Assembly: GCF_002043095.1 (NCBI RefSeq)
Contig: NZ_MVOC01000025.1
Span: 1 to 46,097 of the forward strand
Direction of reading: 5' to 3'
DNA: 46,097 nt
DNA from: Mycobacterium sp. AT1
GTDB lineage: Bacteria > Actinomycetota > Actinomycetes > Mycobacteriales > Mycobacteriaceae
Below the pieces are notes generated by a model, which saw only the letters and a program-made list of their open reading frames with translations, was not told the DNA's origin and searched no databases. Positions 1 to 7,198 of this stretch are shown here, piece by piece. The first letter of the stretch is position 1, and the number at the start of each line of letters is the position of its first letter. A program made the position numbers and the translations under genes.

Positions 1-33
1 CAACCTGCCCATGAAGAACAGCTAGCCCGCCCT

Positions 34-86
34 GCGGTTTCGGCGCGTTCGTCCGCGGTGAGCGCGGGTGAGCGCGCCGAAATCGC
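34..86. terminator. Bidirectional terminator at coaA 3' end
   Basis: A stem of about 14 bp pairs 34-47 with 73-86 (core TTTCGGCGCG / CGCGCCGAAA plus one G-T wobble) around a 25-nt loop. It lies just beyond the coaA stop codon (88-90) on the minus strand. A plus-strand reading frame ending in TAG at 23-25 runs in from the left edge, so the hairpin may also end a rightward gene outside the window. Too little of that gene is present to annotate it. Confidence 0.65.
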
Positions 87-87
87 G

Positions 88-1026
88 TCAGAGCTTGCGC
101 AGGCGCAGCCGGTTGATGGCGTGGTCGGCGTCCTTGCGCAGCACCAGCGTCGCGCGCGGCCGAGTGGGCAGGATGTTCTCGATCAGGTTGGGCCGGTTGA
201 TCGAATGCCAGATGTCGCGCGCGGCGAAGACGGCCTGCTCGTCGGTCAGTGTCGAGTAGTGGTGGAAGTGCGACTGCGGGTCGGCGAACGCGCCGGCTCG
301 CATCGCCAGGAACCGCGACACGTACCAGCCTTCGATGTCCTCGATGCGGGCGTCGACGTAGACGGAGAAGTCGAAGAGGTCGGACACCATCAACGCCGGA
401 CCGGTCTGAAGGACGTTGAGGCCCTCGAGAATGAGGATGTCGGGATGCCGAATGGTCATCTGCTCGTCGGGGATGATGTCGTAGAGCAAGTGCGAATACA
501 CCGGCGCGGACACCTGATCCGATCCCGACTTCACCGCCGTGACGAAGCGCATCAGGCCGCGTCGGTCGTAGCTCTCGGGAAAGCCCTTGCGGTGCATCAG
601 GTTCCTACGCAGAAGCTCGGCGTTCGGGTATAGGAAGCCGTCCGTGGTGACCAGGTCGACGCGGGGGTGGTGCTCCCAGCGGGCCAGCAGGGCCTGCAGC
701 ACGCGGGCGGTGGTCGACTTCCCGACGGCGACGCTGCCCGCCACGCCGATCACGAACGGCACCGGACGGTCGGGATTCTGCTGCGGTTCACCGAGGAATT
801 CCGCGGTCGTCGCGAACAGCCGCTGACGCGCGGCGACCTGAAGGTGGATCAACCGGGCCAGCGGGAGGTAGACCTCTTCGACTTCGAGCAGGTCCAATTG
901 TTCGCCGAGACCGCGAAGCCCGAGGACTTCGCTCTCCGTGAGTTTCAACGGTGTCGACATCCGTAGCGAACGCCATTGACTCCGGTCGAACTCGACGTAC
1001 GGACTCGGCTCGCTCGTCCGCGCCAT
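88..1026 (-). CDS. coaA: Type I pantothenate kinase
   Basis: The protein has 312 residues, the same length I recall for M. tuberculosis CoaA. It phosphorylates pantothenate with ATP, the first and controlling step of coenzyme A synthesis in the cytoplasm. The P-loop [11 protein letters not shown] is at residues 94-104, followed by the family's TTDGFLYPN and [11 protein letters not shown] stretches and a C-terminal end rich in basic residues. The ATG at 1026 ([10 protein letters not shown]) was chosen over longer frames because it gives the family length. The frame upstream of it lies antisense to the neighbouring DUF885 gene. It is divergent from that gene with only 30 bp between start codons. 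Feedback inhibition by CoA is a family property and cannot be seen here. Confidence 0.97.
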   Translation of the reverse strand: MARTSEPSPYVEFDRSQWRSLRMSTPLKLTESEVLGLRGLGEQLDLLEVEEVYLPLARLIHLQVAARQRLFATTAEFLGEPQQNPDRPVPFVIGVAGSVAVGKSTTARVLQALLARWEHHPRVDLVTTDGFLYPNAELLRRNLMHRKGFPESYDRRGLMRFVTAVKSGSDQVSAPVYSHLLYDIIPDEQMTIRHPDILILEGLNVLQTGPALMVSDLFDFSVYVDARIEDIEGWYVSRFLAMRAGAFADPQSHFHHYSTLTDEQAVFAARDIWHSINRPNLIENILPTRPRATLVLRKDADHAINRLRLRKL

Positions 1027-1043
1027 GCAGCCAGTGTTGCATT

Positions 1044-1049
1044 TACGGT
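1044..1049 (+). promoter_or_regulatory. -10 box of leaderless promoter (DUF885 gene)
   Basis: TACGGT matches the mycobacterial TANNNT -10 consensus. Seven bases separate it from the ATG at 1057, so transcription should start at or next to the start codon. This supports the chosen start and a leaderless mRNA. Confidence 0.5.
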
Positions 1050-1056
1050 TGGGACC

Positions 1057-2256
1057 ATGGACGCCACCACCGTCATTCGCGAGTATCTGCTCCTTGGTCT
1101 GAGGTTCGACCGCATCGAGGAGGGCTACGTCGACTCCTACACCGGGGACCCCGCACTGCGCGCCGTCGTCGCCGCGGAGCCGCCGCCGGACCCCGCCGAG
1201 CTCGCGCGGCAGGCGACGCGGTTGATCGCCGAATTGCCCGGCGCCGACGGTCTCGACGGTCAGCGCGCGGACTACATCGCGGCGCACCTGCGGGCGCTGG
1301 CCAGTGCGGGCCGCAAGTTCGCGGGCGAGGACATCGGGTTCGTGCAGGAGGTGCACGACTACTTCGACGTGGACATCGTCAAGGGCGACCCCGACAAGTA
1401 CCGCGAGGCGCACCGCAAGCTCGACGAAGCGCTGGGCGGCACGGGCGATCTCGCCGAGCGGATGCAGAGCTACCGCAGCGGTGAGGAGATTCCGCCGGAG
1501 CGGCTCGAGGAGTGCATCCACGCGTTCTCCAGCGCCCTGCGCGACAAGGTCCGCGCCGACTTCCCACTGCCCGACGCCGAGACGATCAACTACGAGATCG
1601 TCACCGACAAGCCGTGGTCGGGGTTCAACTACTACGAGGGCGACTACCGCTCAACGGTCGCGGTGAACGCCGACCTCAAGCAGCAGATGTCGGGGCTGCC
1701 ACGCCTCGTCGCGCACGAGTCCTATCCCGGTCACCACACCGAGCACTGCCGCAAGGAGTTCGGCCTCGTCGCCGGGAAGAACCACACCGAGCAGACGATC
1801 TTCCTGGTCAACACGCCGCAGTGTCTGATGGCCGAGGGCCTCGCCGACCTCGCGCTGTACGCCGCGATCGGCCCCGACTGGGGTCAGTGGGCGACCGAGA
1901 TCTACGCCGACCTCGGGTTGCGGTTCGACGGCGAGAGGGCGGTGGCAGTGTCCAACGCCGCGGCCGCGCTGGCCGACGTCCGTCAAGATGCCGCGCTGAT
2001 GCTGCACGACGAGCACCGCGACGTCGACGACGTGGCCGCGTTTCTGCAGCGATGGCAGCTGACCAGCGACGCTCGGGCCCGGCAGTCGCTGCGGTTCCTG
2101 TCGTCCCCGCTGTGGCGGGCCTACACCAGCACCTACGTCGAGGGCTATCGACTGTTGCGCGCCTGGCTCGACGCCCGCCCAGCCGACGTCACGCTGATCG
2201 AGCGGTTCGGCAGGCTTCTCGACGAGCCGTTGGTGCCGTCGGCGTTGCGCGCCTAA
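1057..2256 (+). CDS. DUF885 family metallopeptidase-like protein
   Basis: The protein has 399 residues and is of the DUF885 family, whose members are predicted zinc metallopeptidases. The characteristic HESYPGHH motif is at residues 220-227 (H220 and E221 plus a downstream His), and a plausible third ligand E260 lies in EGLADLAL. No signal peptide or membrane segment is seen, so it is probably cytoplasmic. The ATG at 1057 was preferred to an in-frame upstream codon at 976 because the latter lies inside divergent coaA and a -10 box sits seven bases before 1057. The substrate is unknown. It is followed by a long inverted repeat before glyA, so it is probably transcribed alone. Confidence 0.85.
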   Translation: MDATTVIREYLLLGLRFDRIEEGYVDSYTGDPALRAVVAAEPPPDPAELARQATRLIAELPGADGLDGQRADYIAAHLRALASAGRKFAGEDIGFVQEVHDYFDVDIVKGDPDKYREAHRKLDEALGGTGDLAERMQSYRSGEEIPPERLEECIHAFSSALRDKVRADFPLPDAETINYEIVTDKPWSGFNYYEGDYRSTVAVNADLKQQMSGLPRLVAHESYPGHHTEHCRKEFGLVAGKNHTEQTIFLVNTPQCLMAEGLADLALYAAIGPDWGQWATEIYADLGLRFDGERAVAVSNAAAALADVRQDAALMLHDEHRDVDDVAAFLQRWQLTSDARARQSLRFLSSPLWRAYTSTYVEGYRLLRAWLDARPADVTLIERFGRLLDEPLVPSALRA

Positions 2257-2269
2257 GACTCCCGGTACG

Positions 2270-2332
2270 CGCCGAGTTCTGCACGACGGCTGGGATTTCG
2301 GGATGAAGACGACCATGGCGCAGAACTCGGCG
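2270..2332. repeat. Intergenic palindrome, possible terminator
   Basis: The 13-bp perfect arms CGCCGAGTTCTGC (2270-2282) and GCAGAACTCGGCG (2320-2332) flank a 37-nt loop. The pairing can be extended outward with a two-base slip (TACG before the first arm, TA after the second). It lies between the DUF885 stop and glyA and may end DUF885 transcription. Its loop does not resemble that of the elements at 6235 and 16484, so it appears to be a different repeat family. Confidence 0.6.
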
Positions 2333-2346
2333 TAGGGTGCCCCGAC

Positions 2347-2352
2347 TAAGCT
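2347..2352 (+). promoter_or_regulatory. -10 box of leaderless glyA promoter
   Basis: TAAGCT (TANNNT) lies six bases before the ATG at 2359, with no Shine-Dalgarno sequence between. A leaderless glyA transcript is likely. Confidence 0.5.
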
Positions 2353-2358
2353 GGTCCC

Positions 2359-3825
2359 ATGACCGCTGAGCCAGTGACCACGCCTACCCCAGCGTTGGGC
2401 GCGGAGTACGCCGAGACCGCGAGCGCCGCCTACACGGCCGCCTTGAAGGTCATCGAGTCCGTCGAACCGCGCATCGCCGCGGCGACGCGCCAGGAGCTTG
2501 CCGATCAGCGTGATTCGCTGAAGCTGATCGCCAGCGAGAACTACGCGTCGCCGGCCGTCCTGCTGACGATGGGCACCTGGTTCTCCGACAAGTACGCCGA
2601 GGGCACCGTCGGGCACCGCTTCTACGCGGCCTGCCAGAACGTCGACACCGTCGAGGCGTTGGCCGCCGAGCACGCCCGCGAGCTGTTCGGCGCGCCCTAT
2701 GCCTACGCGCAGCCGCACTCCGGTATCGACGCGAACCTCGTCGCCTTCTGGGCGATCCTCGCCACCCGCATCGAAGCGCCGGAGCTGGCCGAGCTGGGCG
2801 CCAAGAACGTCAACGACCTGTCCGAGGCGGACTGGGAGAAGCTGCGCGCCAAGCTCGGCAACCAGCGCTTGATGGGCATGTCGCTGGACACCGGCGGCCA
2901 CCTGACGCACGGCTTCCGGCCCAACATCTCCGGCAAGATGTTTCACCAGCGCAGCTACGGCACCGACCCCGAGACCGGTCTGCTCGACTACGCGAAAGTC
3001 GCCGCGGCCGCGCGCGAGTTCAAGCCGTTGGTCCTGGTGGCGGGTTACTCCGCCTACCCGCGGCGGGTGAACTTCGCCAAGATGCGTGAGATCGCCGACG
3101 AGGTCGGCGCCACCTTCATGGTCGACATGGCGCACTTCGCCGGTCTGGTGGCCGGCAAGGTGTTCACCGGCGACGAGGATCCGGTGCCGCACGCCCACGT
3201 CACCACCACGACGACGCACAAGTCCCTGCGCGGCCCCCGCGGCGGTCTGGTGCTGGCGACCGAGGAGTACTCGGCGGCCGTCGACAAGGGCTGCCCGATG
3301 GTTCTCGGCGGTCCGCTGTCGCACGTGATGGCGGCCAAGGCCGTCGCGTTCGCCGAGGCCCGTCAGCCGTCGTTCCAGATCTACGCCCAGCGCATCGCCG
3401 ACAACGCCAAGGCGCTGGCCGACGGCTTCCTCACCCGCGGCGCCCGCTTGGTCACCGGCGGCACCGACAACCACATCGTGCTGCTCGACGTCACGTCGTT
3501 CGGCCTGACCGGTCGTCAGGCCGAGTCGGCGTTGCTCGACGCCGGCGTCGTCACCAACCGCAACTCGATTCCGGCCGATCCGAACGGCGCCTGGTACACC
3601 AGCGGCATCCGATTCGGCACGCCTGCGTTGACGACGCGCGGATTCGGTCCGGGTGACTTCGACCGCGTCGCCGAGCTGGTCGTCGAGGTGCTGACGAACA
3701 CCCAGCCCGACGGGACGTCGAAGGCCAAGTACGTCTTGGCCGACGGGGTGGCCGCTCGCGTGCGCAGTGCGTCGGCTGAATTGTTGAACGCCAACCCGCT
3801 GTACCCGGGGCTGACGCTGCAATAG
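2359..3825 (+). CDS. glyA: Serine hydroxymethyltransferase, long form
   Basis: This PLP enzyme interconverts serine plus tetrahydrofolate with glycine plus 5,10-methylene-THF, supplying one-carbon units. The Schiff-base lysine is K288 in [24 protein letters not shown] and [12 protein letters not shown] are other family hallmarks. At 488 residues it is about 60 longer than the usual bacterial form (about 420-430). The extra length is an N-terminal extension and an insertion at about residues 135-170 ([19 protein letters not shown]) before GGHLTHG. From memory, both the insertion and the [10 protein letters not shown] and [11 protein letters not shown] stretches are closer to the Chlamydia-type long GlyA than to M. 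tuberculosis GlyA1, although the gene sits at the glyA1 locus. Catalytic function looks intact. Confidence 0.95.
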   Translation: MTAEPVTTPTPALGAEYAETASAAYTAALKVIESVEPRIAAATRQELADQRDSLKLIASENYASPAVLLTMGTWFSDKYAEGTVGHRFYAACQNVDTVEALAAEHARELFGAPYAYAQPHSGIDANLVAFWAILATRIEAPELAELGAKNVNDLSEADWEKLRAKLGNQRLMGMSLDTGGHLTHGFRPNISGKMFHQRSYGTDPETGLLDYAKVAAAAREFKPLVLVAGYSAYPRRVNFAKMREIADEVGATFMVDMAHFAGLVAGKVFTGDEDPVPHAHVTTTTTHKSLRGPRGGLVLATEEYSAAVDKGCPMVLGGPLSHVMAAKAVAFAEARQPSFQIYAQRIADNAKALADGFLTRGARLVTGGTDNHIVLLDVTSFGLTGRQAESALLDAGVVTNRNSIPADPNGAWYTSGIRFGTPALTTRGFGPGDFDRVAELVVEVLTNTQPDGTSKAKYVLADGVAARVRSASAELLNANPLYPGLTLQ

Positions 3826-3861
3826 GACACGCCGCAGCCCGATTTCGGGGAATGTGTGTCC
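3825..3861 (+). terminator. Possible glyA terminator hairpin
   Basis: GGACAC (3825-3830) can pair with GTGTCC (3856-3861), with an inner CCCGA/TCGGG hairpin around 3838-3849. The structure starts at the last base of the glyA stop codon. It is modest in strength and has no T-run. Confidence 0.3.
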
Positions 3862-3867
3862 ACGGGT

Positions 3868-3873
3868 TACAGT
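3868..3873 (+). promoter_or_regulatory. -10 box of leaderless desA2 promoter
   Basis: TACAGT (TANNNT) lies seven bases before the ATG at 3881, and no ribosome binding site intervenes. It decides the start against an in-frame upstream codon at 3854. Confidence 0.5.
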
Positions 3874-3880
3874 TAGTTTC

Positions 3881-4708
3881 ATGGCAGAGAAGCCCGTAGC
3901 CAACGCACTGACCCTCGAGCTCGAACCCGTCGTCGAGGAGAATCTGACTCGCCACGTCGCCACCGAGGAGATGTGGTACGCGCACGACTTCGTGCCCTTC
4001 GACAAGGGTGAGAACTTCGCCTTCCTCGGCGGCACGGACTGGGACGAGTCGTCGGTGACGCTGCCCAAGCCCGTGACCGACGCGCTGGAGATCCTGCTCA
4101 TCGTCAAGGACAACCTGGCCGGCTACCACCGCGAGCTCGTCGAGCACTTCATCCTCGACGACAAGTGGGGTCGTTGGCTCGGCCGGTGGACCGCCGAGGA
4201 GCACCTGCACGCGGTGGCCCTGCGCAACTACCTCGTCGTCACGCGCGAGATCGACCCCAGTGCCAACGAGGACGTCCGCGTCGAGCACGTCATGAAGGGC
4301 TACCGCGCCGACAAGCTCAGCCAGATCGAGACGCTGGTCAACATGGCGTTCCTCGAGCGTGCGCACGCCGTCTTCTGCCGCAACCTGCAGGCCCAGATCA
4401 CCGAGCCGATCCTGGCGTCGATGGTCGGCCGGATCGCCAAGGACGAGGAGCGCCACGAGGAGTTCTTCGCGAACCTCATCGCACACTGCCTCACCACCAA
4501 GCGTGACGAGACGATCGCCGCGATCGCCACCCGCGCCGCCGCGTTCGAGCCCATCGGTGCGGACATCGACGCCTACGCAGACAAGGTCCGCGTCGTCGCC
4601 GAGGCCGGCATCTTCGACGACGCGGCACTGCGCAAGGTGCTCTCCGATCGCGTCGAGGCATGGGGTGTCGCGGACGCTCCCGAACTCGTGGAATTCGTCG
4701 CCAAATAG
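3881..4708 (+). CDS. desA2: Acyl-ACP desaturase (DesA2-type)
   Basis: The protein has 275 residues, the length recalled for M. tuberculosis DesA2. It belongs to the soluble ferritin-fold acyl-ACP desaturases, which use a diiron centre, O2 and reduced ferredoxin to place a cis double bond in acyl chains, here probably mycolic acid precursors. Candidate iron ligands are E107 and H110 in EEHLH, E159 and H162 in FLERAH, and E189 and H192 in KDEERHEEFF. The helix bundle covers most of the chain. Mycobacterial DesA2 has been reported to lack part of the canonical ligand set, so activity may be atypical. The gene follows glyA in the same orientation but has its own promoter. Confidence 0.93.
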   Translation: MAEKPVANALTLELEPVVEENLTRHVATEEMWYAHDFVPFDKGENFAFLGGTDWDESSVTLPKPVTDALEILLIVKDNLAGYHRELVEHFILDDKWGRWLGRWTAEEHLHAVALRNYLVVTREIDPSANEDVRVEHVMKGYRADKLSQIETLVNMAFLERAHAVFCRNLQAQITEPILASMVGRIAKDEERHEEFFANLIAHCLTTKRDETIAAIATRAAAFEPIGADIDAYADKVRVVAEAGIFDDAALRKVLSDRVEAWGVADAPELVEFVAK

Positions 4709-4770
4709 TTAACCGAGTGGTCACATTTCGGCCACGGCGCGCCTGCCCGGCGCAATCCTTGGGACGGGAG

Positions 4771-4793
4771 TAGCGTCGGCTTCGATGGCCGAC
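4771..4793 (+). promoter_or_regulatory. phoAT-phoH2 promoter with palindrome over the start site
   Basis: TAGCGT (4771-4776) fits the TANNNT -10 consensus and lies eight bases before the ATG at 4785. A perfect 6-bp inverted repeat, GTCGGC (4775-4780) and GCCGAC (4788-4793), overlaps the -10 end and the predicted start site. An operator for autoregulation by the antitoxin or the complex is a possible reading, as is usual for toxin-antitoxin operons. This is inference. Confidence 0.4.
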
Positions 4794-4919
4794 ATGCTCT
4801 GCTATCCGGGCGGTACCCGTCGTTTCGACGAAGGGACCGGCCCCGGTCCTGGTACCGCGGTTTCCGCCGAGGGAGAGTTCGTGCGGTGCCGCACGGGCCT
4901 AGGAGCGCCACGTGACTGA
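4785..4919 (+). CDS. Small protein upstream of PhoH2, PhoAT candidate
   Basis: A 44-residue reading frame runs from ATG 4785 to TGA 4917-4919 and overlaps the phoH2 GTG start by eight bases, which implies translational coupling. The product begins [17 protein letters not shown] and ends RTGLGAPRD. It is Gly, Arg and Pro rich with two cysteines, and shows no recognisable domain. In mycobacteria a small antitoxin (PhoAT) has been described overlapping the 5' end of phoH2, and this frame occupies that position, so the assignment rests on position rather than recognised similarity. The frame stays open upstream to 4713 without an ATG or GTG. It is short enough to be missed by standard gene callers. 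An alternative start is the ATG at 4794. Confidence 0.55.
   Translation: MADMLCYPGGTRRFDEGTGPGPGTAVSAEGEFVRCRTGLGAPRD
4810..4858 (+). ncRNA. Three-way-junction RNA structure in the phoH2 leader
   Basis: Three perfect stems nest exactly. The outer GCGGTACC (4810-4817) pairs with GGTACCGC (4851-4858). Inside it lie hairpin CGTCG/CGACG (4818-4822 with 4826-4830) and hairpin GGACCGG/CCGGTCC (4834-4840 with 4843-4849). Downstream, GCGG/CCGC (4857-4860 with 4864-4867) competes for the last two bases of the outer stem, and GTGCGG/CCGCAC (4881-4894) lies just before the phoH2 AGGAG (4901-4905). The structure lies within the candidate phoAT frame. It matches no riboswitch class I can recall. Confidence 0.5.
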
Positions 4920-6225
4920 TTCGGCCGTTCGGACTTACGTGCTCGACACCTCAGTGCTGCTGTCCGACCCATGGGCATGCAGTCGGTTTGCCGAACACGC
5001 AGTCGTCGTCCCCCTCGTCGTGATCAGCGAGTTGGAGGACAAGAGGCACCACCACGAACTGGGCTGGTTCGCGCGCCAGGCCTTGCGGATGTTCGACGAT
5101 CTTCGACTCGAACACGGACGACTCGATCAGCCCATTCCCATTGGCACCCAAGGCGGAACGCTCCAGATCGAGCTCAACCACAGTGATCCGTCGGTCCTGC
5201 CCGCCGGCTTCCGCACGGGCACCAACGATGCGCGAATCCTGACCTGCGCGGCCAACCTCGCCGCCGAGGGCAAACTGGTCACCCTCGTCAGCAAGGACAT
5301 CCCGTTGCGCGTCAAGGCGGGTGCGGTCGGCCTGCCCGCCGACGAGTACCACGCCCAGGACGTCGTGGCATCGGGCTGGACGGGCATGTCAGAGGTAGAG
5401 GTCAGCGCCGACGACGTCAACGCGCTGTTCGCCGACGGCGAGATCGACCTCGAGGAGGCGCGAAACCTGCCGTGCCACACCGGTGTTCGGCTGCTCGGCG
5501 GCAACTCGCACGCCTTGGGCCGGGTGAACGCCGAGAAGAGGGTGCAGTTGGTTCGTGGCGACAGGGAGGTGTTCGGCCTCCGGGGAAGGTCAGCCGAACA
5601 GCGCGTCGCCCTTGACTTGCTGCTCGACGAGTCGGTCGGGATCGTCTCTCTCGGCGGCAAGGCGGGCACCGGAAAGTCGGCGCTGGCGTTGTGCGCGGGC
5701 CTCGAGGCCGTGCTGGAACGCCGCACGCACCGCAAGGTCGTCGTCTTCCGGCCGCTGTACGCCGTTGGCGGCCAAGATCTCGGCTATCTGCCCGGTAGCG
5801 AGAGCGAGAAGATGGGTCCGTGGGCGCAGGCCGTCTTCGACACCCTCGAGGGGCTCGCCAGTCCGGCGGTGCTCGACGAGGTGAATGCCCGTGGCATGCT
5901 CGAAGTGCTTCCGCTGACCCACATTCGCGGCCGCTCGCTGCACGACTCCTTCGTCATCGTCGACGAGGCCCAGTCGCTGGAGCGCAACGTTCTGCTGACC
6001 GTGCTGTCGCGGCTCGGCGCCGGCTCGCGGGTGGTGCTCACCCACGACGTCGCCCAGCGCGACAACCTGCGGGTGGGGCGGCACGACGGCGTGGCGGCGG
6101 TCATCGAGAAGCTCAAGGGCCATCCGCTGTTCGCCCACATCACCTTGCTGCGCAGTGAGCGTTCGCCGATCGCCGCGCTCGTCACCGAGATGCTTGAGGA
6201 GTTCAGCCCCGGCGCCCTGCCCTGA
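4912..6225 (+). CDS. phoH2: PhoH2: PIN-domain RNase fused to PhoH helicase
   Basis: The protein has 437 residues. The N-terminal PIN domain (about 1-145) carries the acidic residues D12 in LDTSVLL, E40 and E42 in ISELED, D106 in GTNDARIL and D129. The C-terminal PhoH ATPase has Walker [10 protein letters not shown] (248-256) and Walker B IVDEAQ (D351, E352). Mycobacterial PhoH2 has been described as a sequence-specific RNA helicase and ribonuclease that acts as a toxin. Start GTG 4912 follows AGGAG (4901-4905) with six bases of spacing, and overlaps the upstream 44-codon frame. It is expected to be cytoplasmic. The gene ends before a strong 20-bp palindrome. Confidence 0.95.
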   Translation: MTDSAVRTYVLDTSVLLSDPWACSRFAEHAVVVPLVVISELEDKRHHHELGWFARQALRMFDDLRLEHGRLDQPIPIGTQGGTLQIELNHSDPSVLPAGFRTGTNDARILTCAANLAAEGKLVTLVSKDIPLRVKAGAVGLPADEYHAQDVVASGWTGMSEVEVSADDVNALFADGEIDLEEARNLPCHTGVRLLGGNSHALGRVNAEKRVQLVRGDREVFGLRGRSAEQRVALDLLLDESVGIVSLGGKAGTGKSALALCAGLEAVLERRTHRKVVVFRPLYAVGGQDLGYLPGSESEKMGPWAQAVFDTLEGLASPAVLDEVNARGMLEVLPLTHIRGRSLHDSFVIVDEAQSLERNVLLTVLSRLGAGSRVVLTHDVAQRDNLRVGRHDGVAAVIEKLKGHPLFAHITLLRSERSPIAALVTEMLEEFSPGALP

Positions 6226-6234
6226 TCTCTCGTC

Positions 6235-6289
6235 GACTCTGCGTCCACGGCGACCCGTACTCGCACGTCGTCGCCGTGGACGCAGAGTC
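6235..6289. repeat. 55-nt palindromic element, copy A
   Basis: Two perfect 20-bp arms (6235-6254 and 6270-6289) flank a 15-nt loop containing ACTCGCAC. Read on the minus strand the element is 55 nt long with GTGCGAGTA at positions 24-32, exactly as in the copy at 16487-16541, while the arms differ in sequence but still pair. It lies between phoH2 and the deacetylase gene and could work as a terminator for phoH2. Confidence 0.75.
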
Positions 6290-6301
6290 AGGCGGGGTCG
6301 G

Positions 6302-6307
6302 TAAGGT
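6302..6307 (+). promoter_or_regulatory. -10 box of leaderless deacetylase promoter
   Basis: TAAGGT (TANNNT) lies six bases before the GTG at 6314, which selects that GTG over the one at 6308. Confidence 0.45.
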
Positions 6308-6313
6308 GTGCTG

Positions 6314-7189
6314 GTGCGAAAGCGCCCTGAGAAGCCGACCTGGTCCTACTGGCGAACCGTCATCGGCGTGTGCGCCGGGGTGGCCATCGTCGTGGTCGGC
6401 AGCCTGACCGGGCACGTGGCCAAGGCCGACGAGGTCGACTGCTCGCAGTTCAAGTGCATCGCGTTGACGTTCGACGACGGGCCAAGCCCGTACACCGACC
6501 GGTTGCTTCAGGTGCTCAAGGACAACGACGCCAAGGCGACGTTCTTCGAGATCGGCAACAAGGTGGCGGCCAATCCCGACGGTGCCAGGCGCGTCGTCGA
6601 GGCGGGCATGGAACTGGGCAGTCACACGTGGGAGCACCCCAACATGACGACCATTCCGCCCGAGGACATCCCCGCGCAGTTCAGCAAGGCCAGCGACGCG
6701 ATCGAGGCCGCGACGGGTCAGCGCCCCAAGCTGGTGCGCACCGCAGGCGGTCTGATCAACGACCAGGTGCTCGCGGAGGCCAAGAAGCAGGGCCTCGCCG
6801 ACATCAACTGGGACGTCATCCCATTCGACTGGGCCAACGACGGAAACACCGCCGCGACCCGCTACATGCTGATGACCCAGATCAAGCCGAACTCCGTCGT
6901 CCTGTTCCACGACACGTACTCCTCAACCGTCGACCTGGTTCAGCAGTTCATCCCCGTTCTGAAGGCCAACGGCTACCACATGGTGACCGTGACGCAGATG
7001 CTCGGCGAGCGGGCACCGGGCAGCACCTATGGCAGCCGCGACAACGGCCCGCCCGCCAACGACTTGACCGACATCCCGCCGGCGGAGATCCCGACGCTGC
7101 CGAACACCCCGTCGCCCGCTCCGATGCCGAACTTCCCGATCACCGACATTCCGGACCAGAACTCCGGTGGTCCCACCAATGGGGCGTGA
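6314..7189 (+). CDS. NodB-type polysaccharide (peptidoglycan) deacetylase
   Basis: The protein has 291 residues from GTG 6314, the length recalled for M. tuberculosis Rv1096. A positively charged start and a hydrophobic segment (about 15-32) form a signal peptide or anchor, so the enzyme acts outside the membrane on wall polysaccharide. NodB motifs are TFDDGP (D54, D55), HTWEHPN (H104, H108), RTAGG at 142-146, DWAND (D172) and LFHD (H199). Motif 3 normally reads RxPxG, and here the proline position is altered, which may affect catalysis. The C-terminal 55 residues are Pro-rich (PPAEIPTLPNTPSPAP) and probably disordered or wall-spanning. A leaderless promoter precedes it. Confidence 0.9.
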   Translation: MRKRPEKPTWSYWRTVIGVCAGVAIVVVGSLTGHVAKADEVDCSQFKCIALTFDDGPSPYTDRLLQVLKDNDAKATFFEIGNKVAANPDGARRVVEAGMELGSHTWEHPNMTTIPPEDIPAQFSKASDAIEAATGQRPKLVRTAGGLINDQVLAEAKKQGLADINWDVIPFDWANDGNTAATRYMLMTQIKPNSVVLFHDTYSSTVDLVQQFIPVLKANGYHMVTVTQMLGERAPGSTYGSRDNGPPANDLTDIPPAEIPTLPNTPSPAPMPNFPITDIPDQNSGGPTNGA

Positions 7190-7198
7190 CGGCACGTC

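Noticed and set aside
2..25. C-terminal end of a plus-strand gene at the left edge (NLPMKNS and TAG)
   Set aside because: Seven codons are too few to support a gene. It is only mentioned with the terminator.
1651..4113. Very long open frame on the minus strand (820 codons) opposite glyA
   Set aside because: It is antisense to glyA and the DUF885 gene, and its composition (Arg, Gly, Val and Leu rich with no domain) is the usual effect of high-GC codon use on the opposite strand.
3881..4708. Antisense RNA of the ASdes type over desA2
   Set aside because: An antisense RNA is known for desA genes in M. tuberculosis, but no promoter or conserved structure could be identified here by eye.
4709..4911. 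Known riboswitch class (c-di-AMP, cobalamin, glycine, M-box) upstream of phoH2
   Set aside because: None of the conserved core motifs that I recall for these classes is present, so only an unclassified structure is reported.
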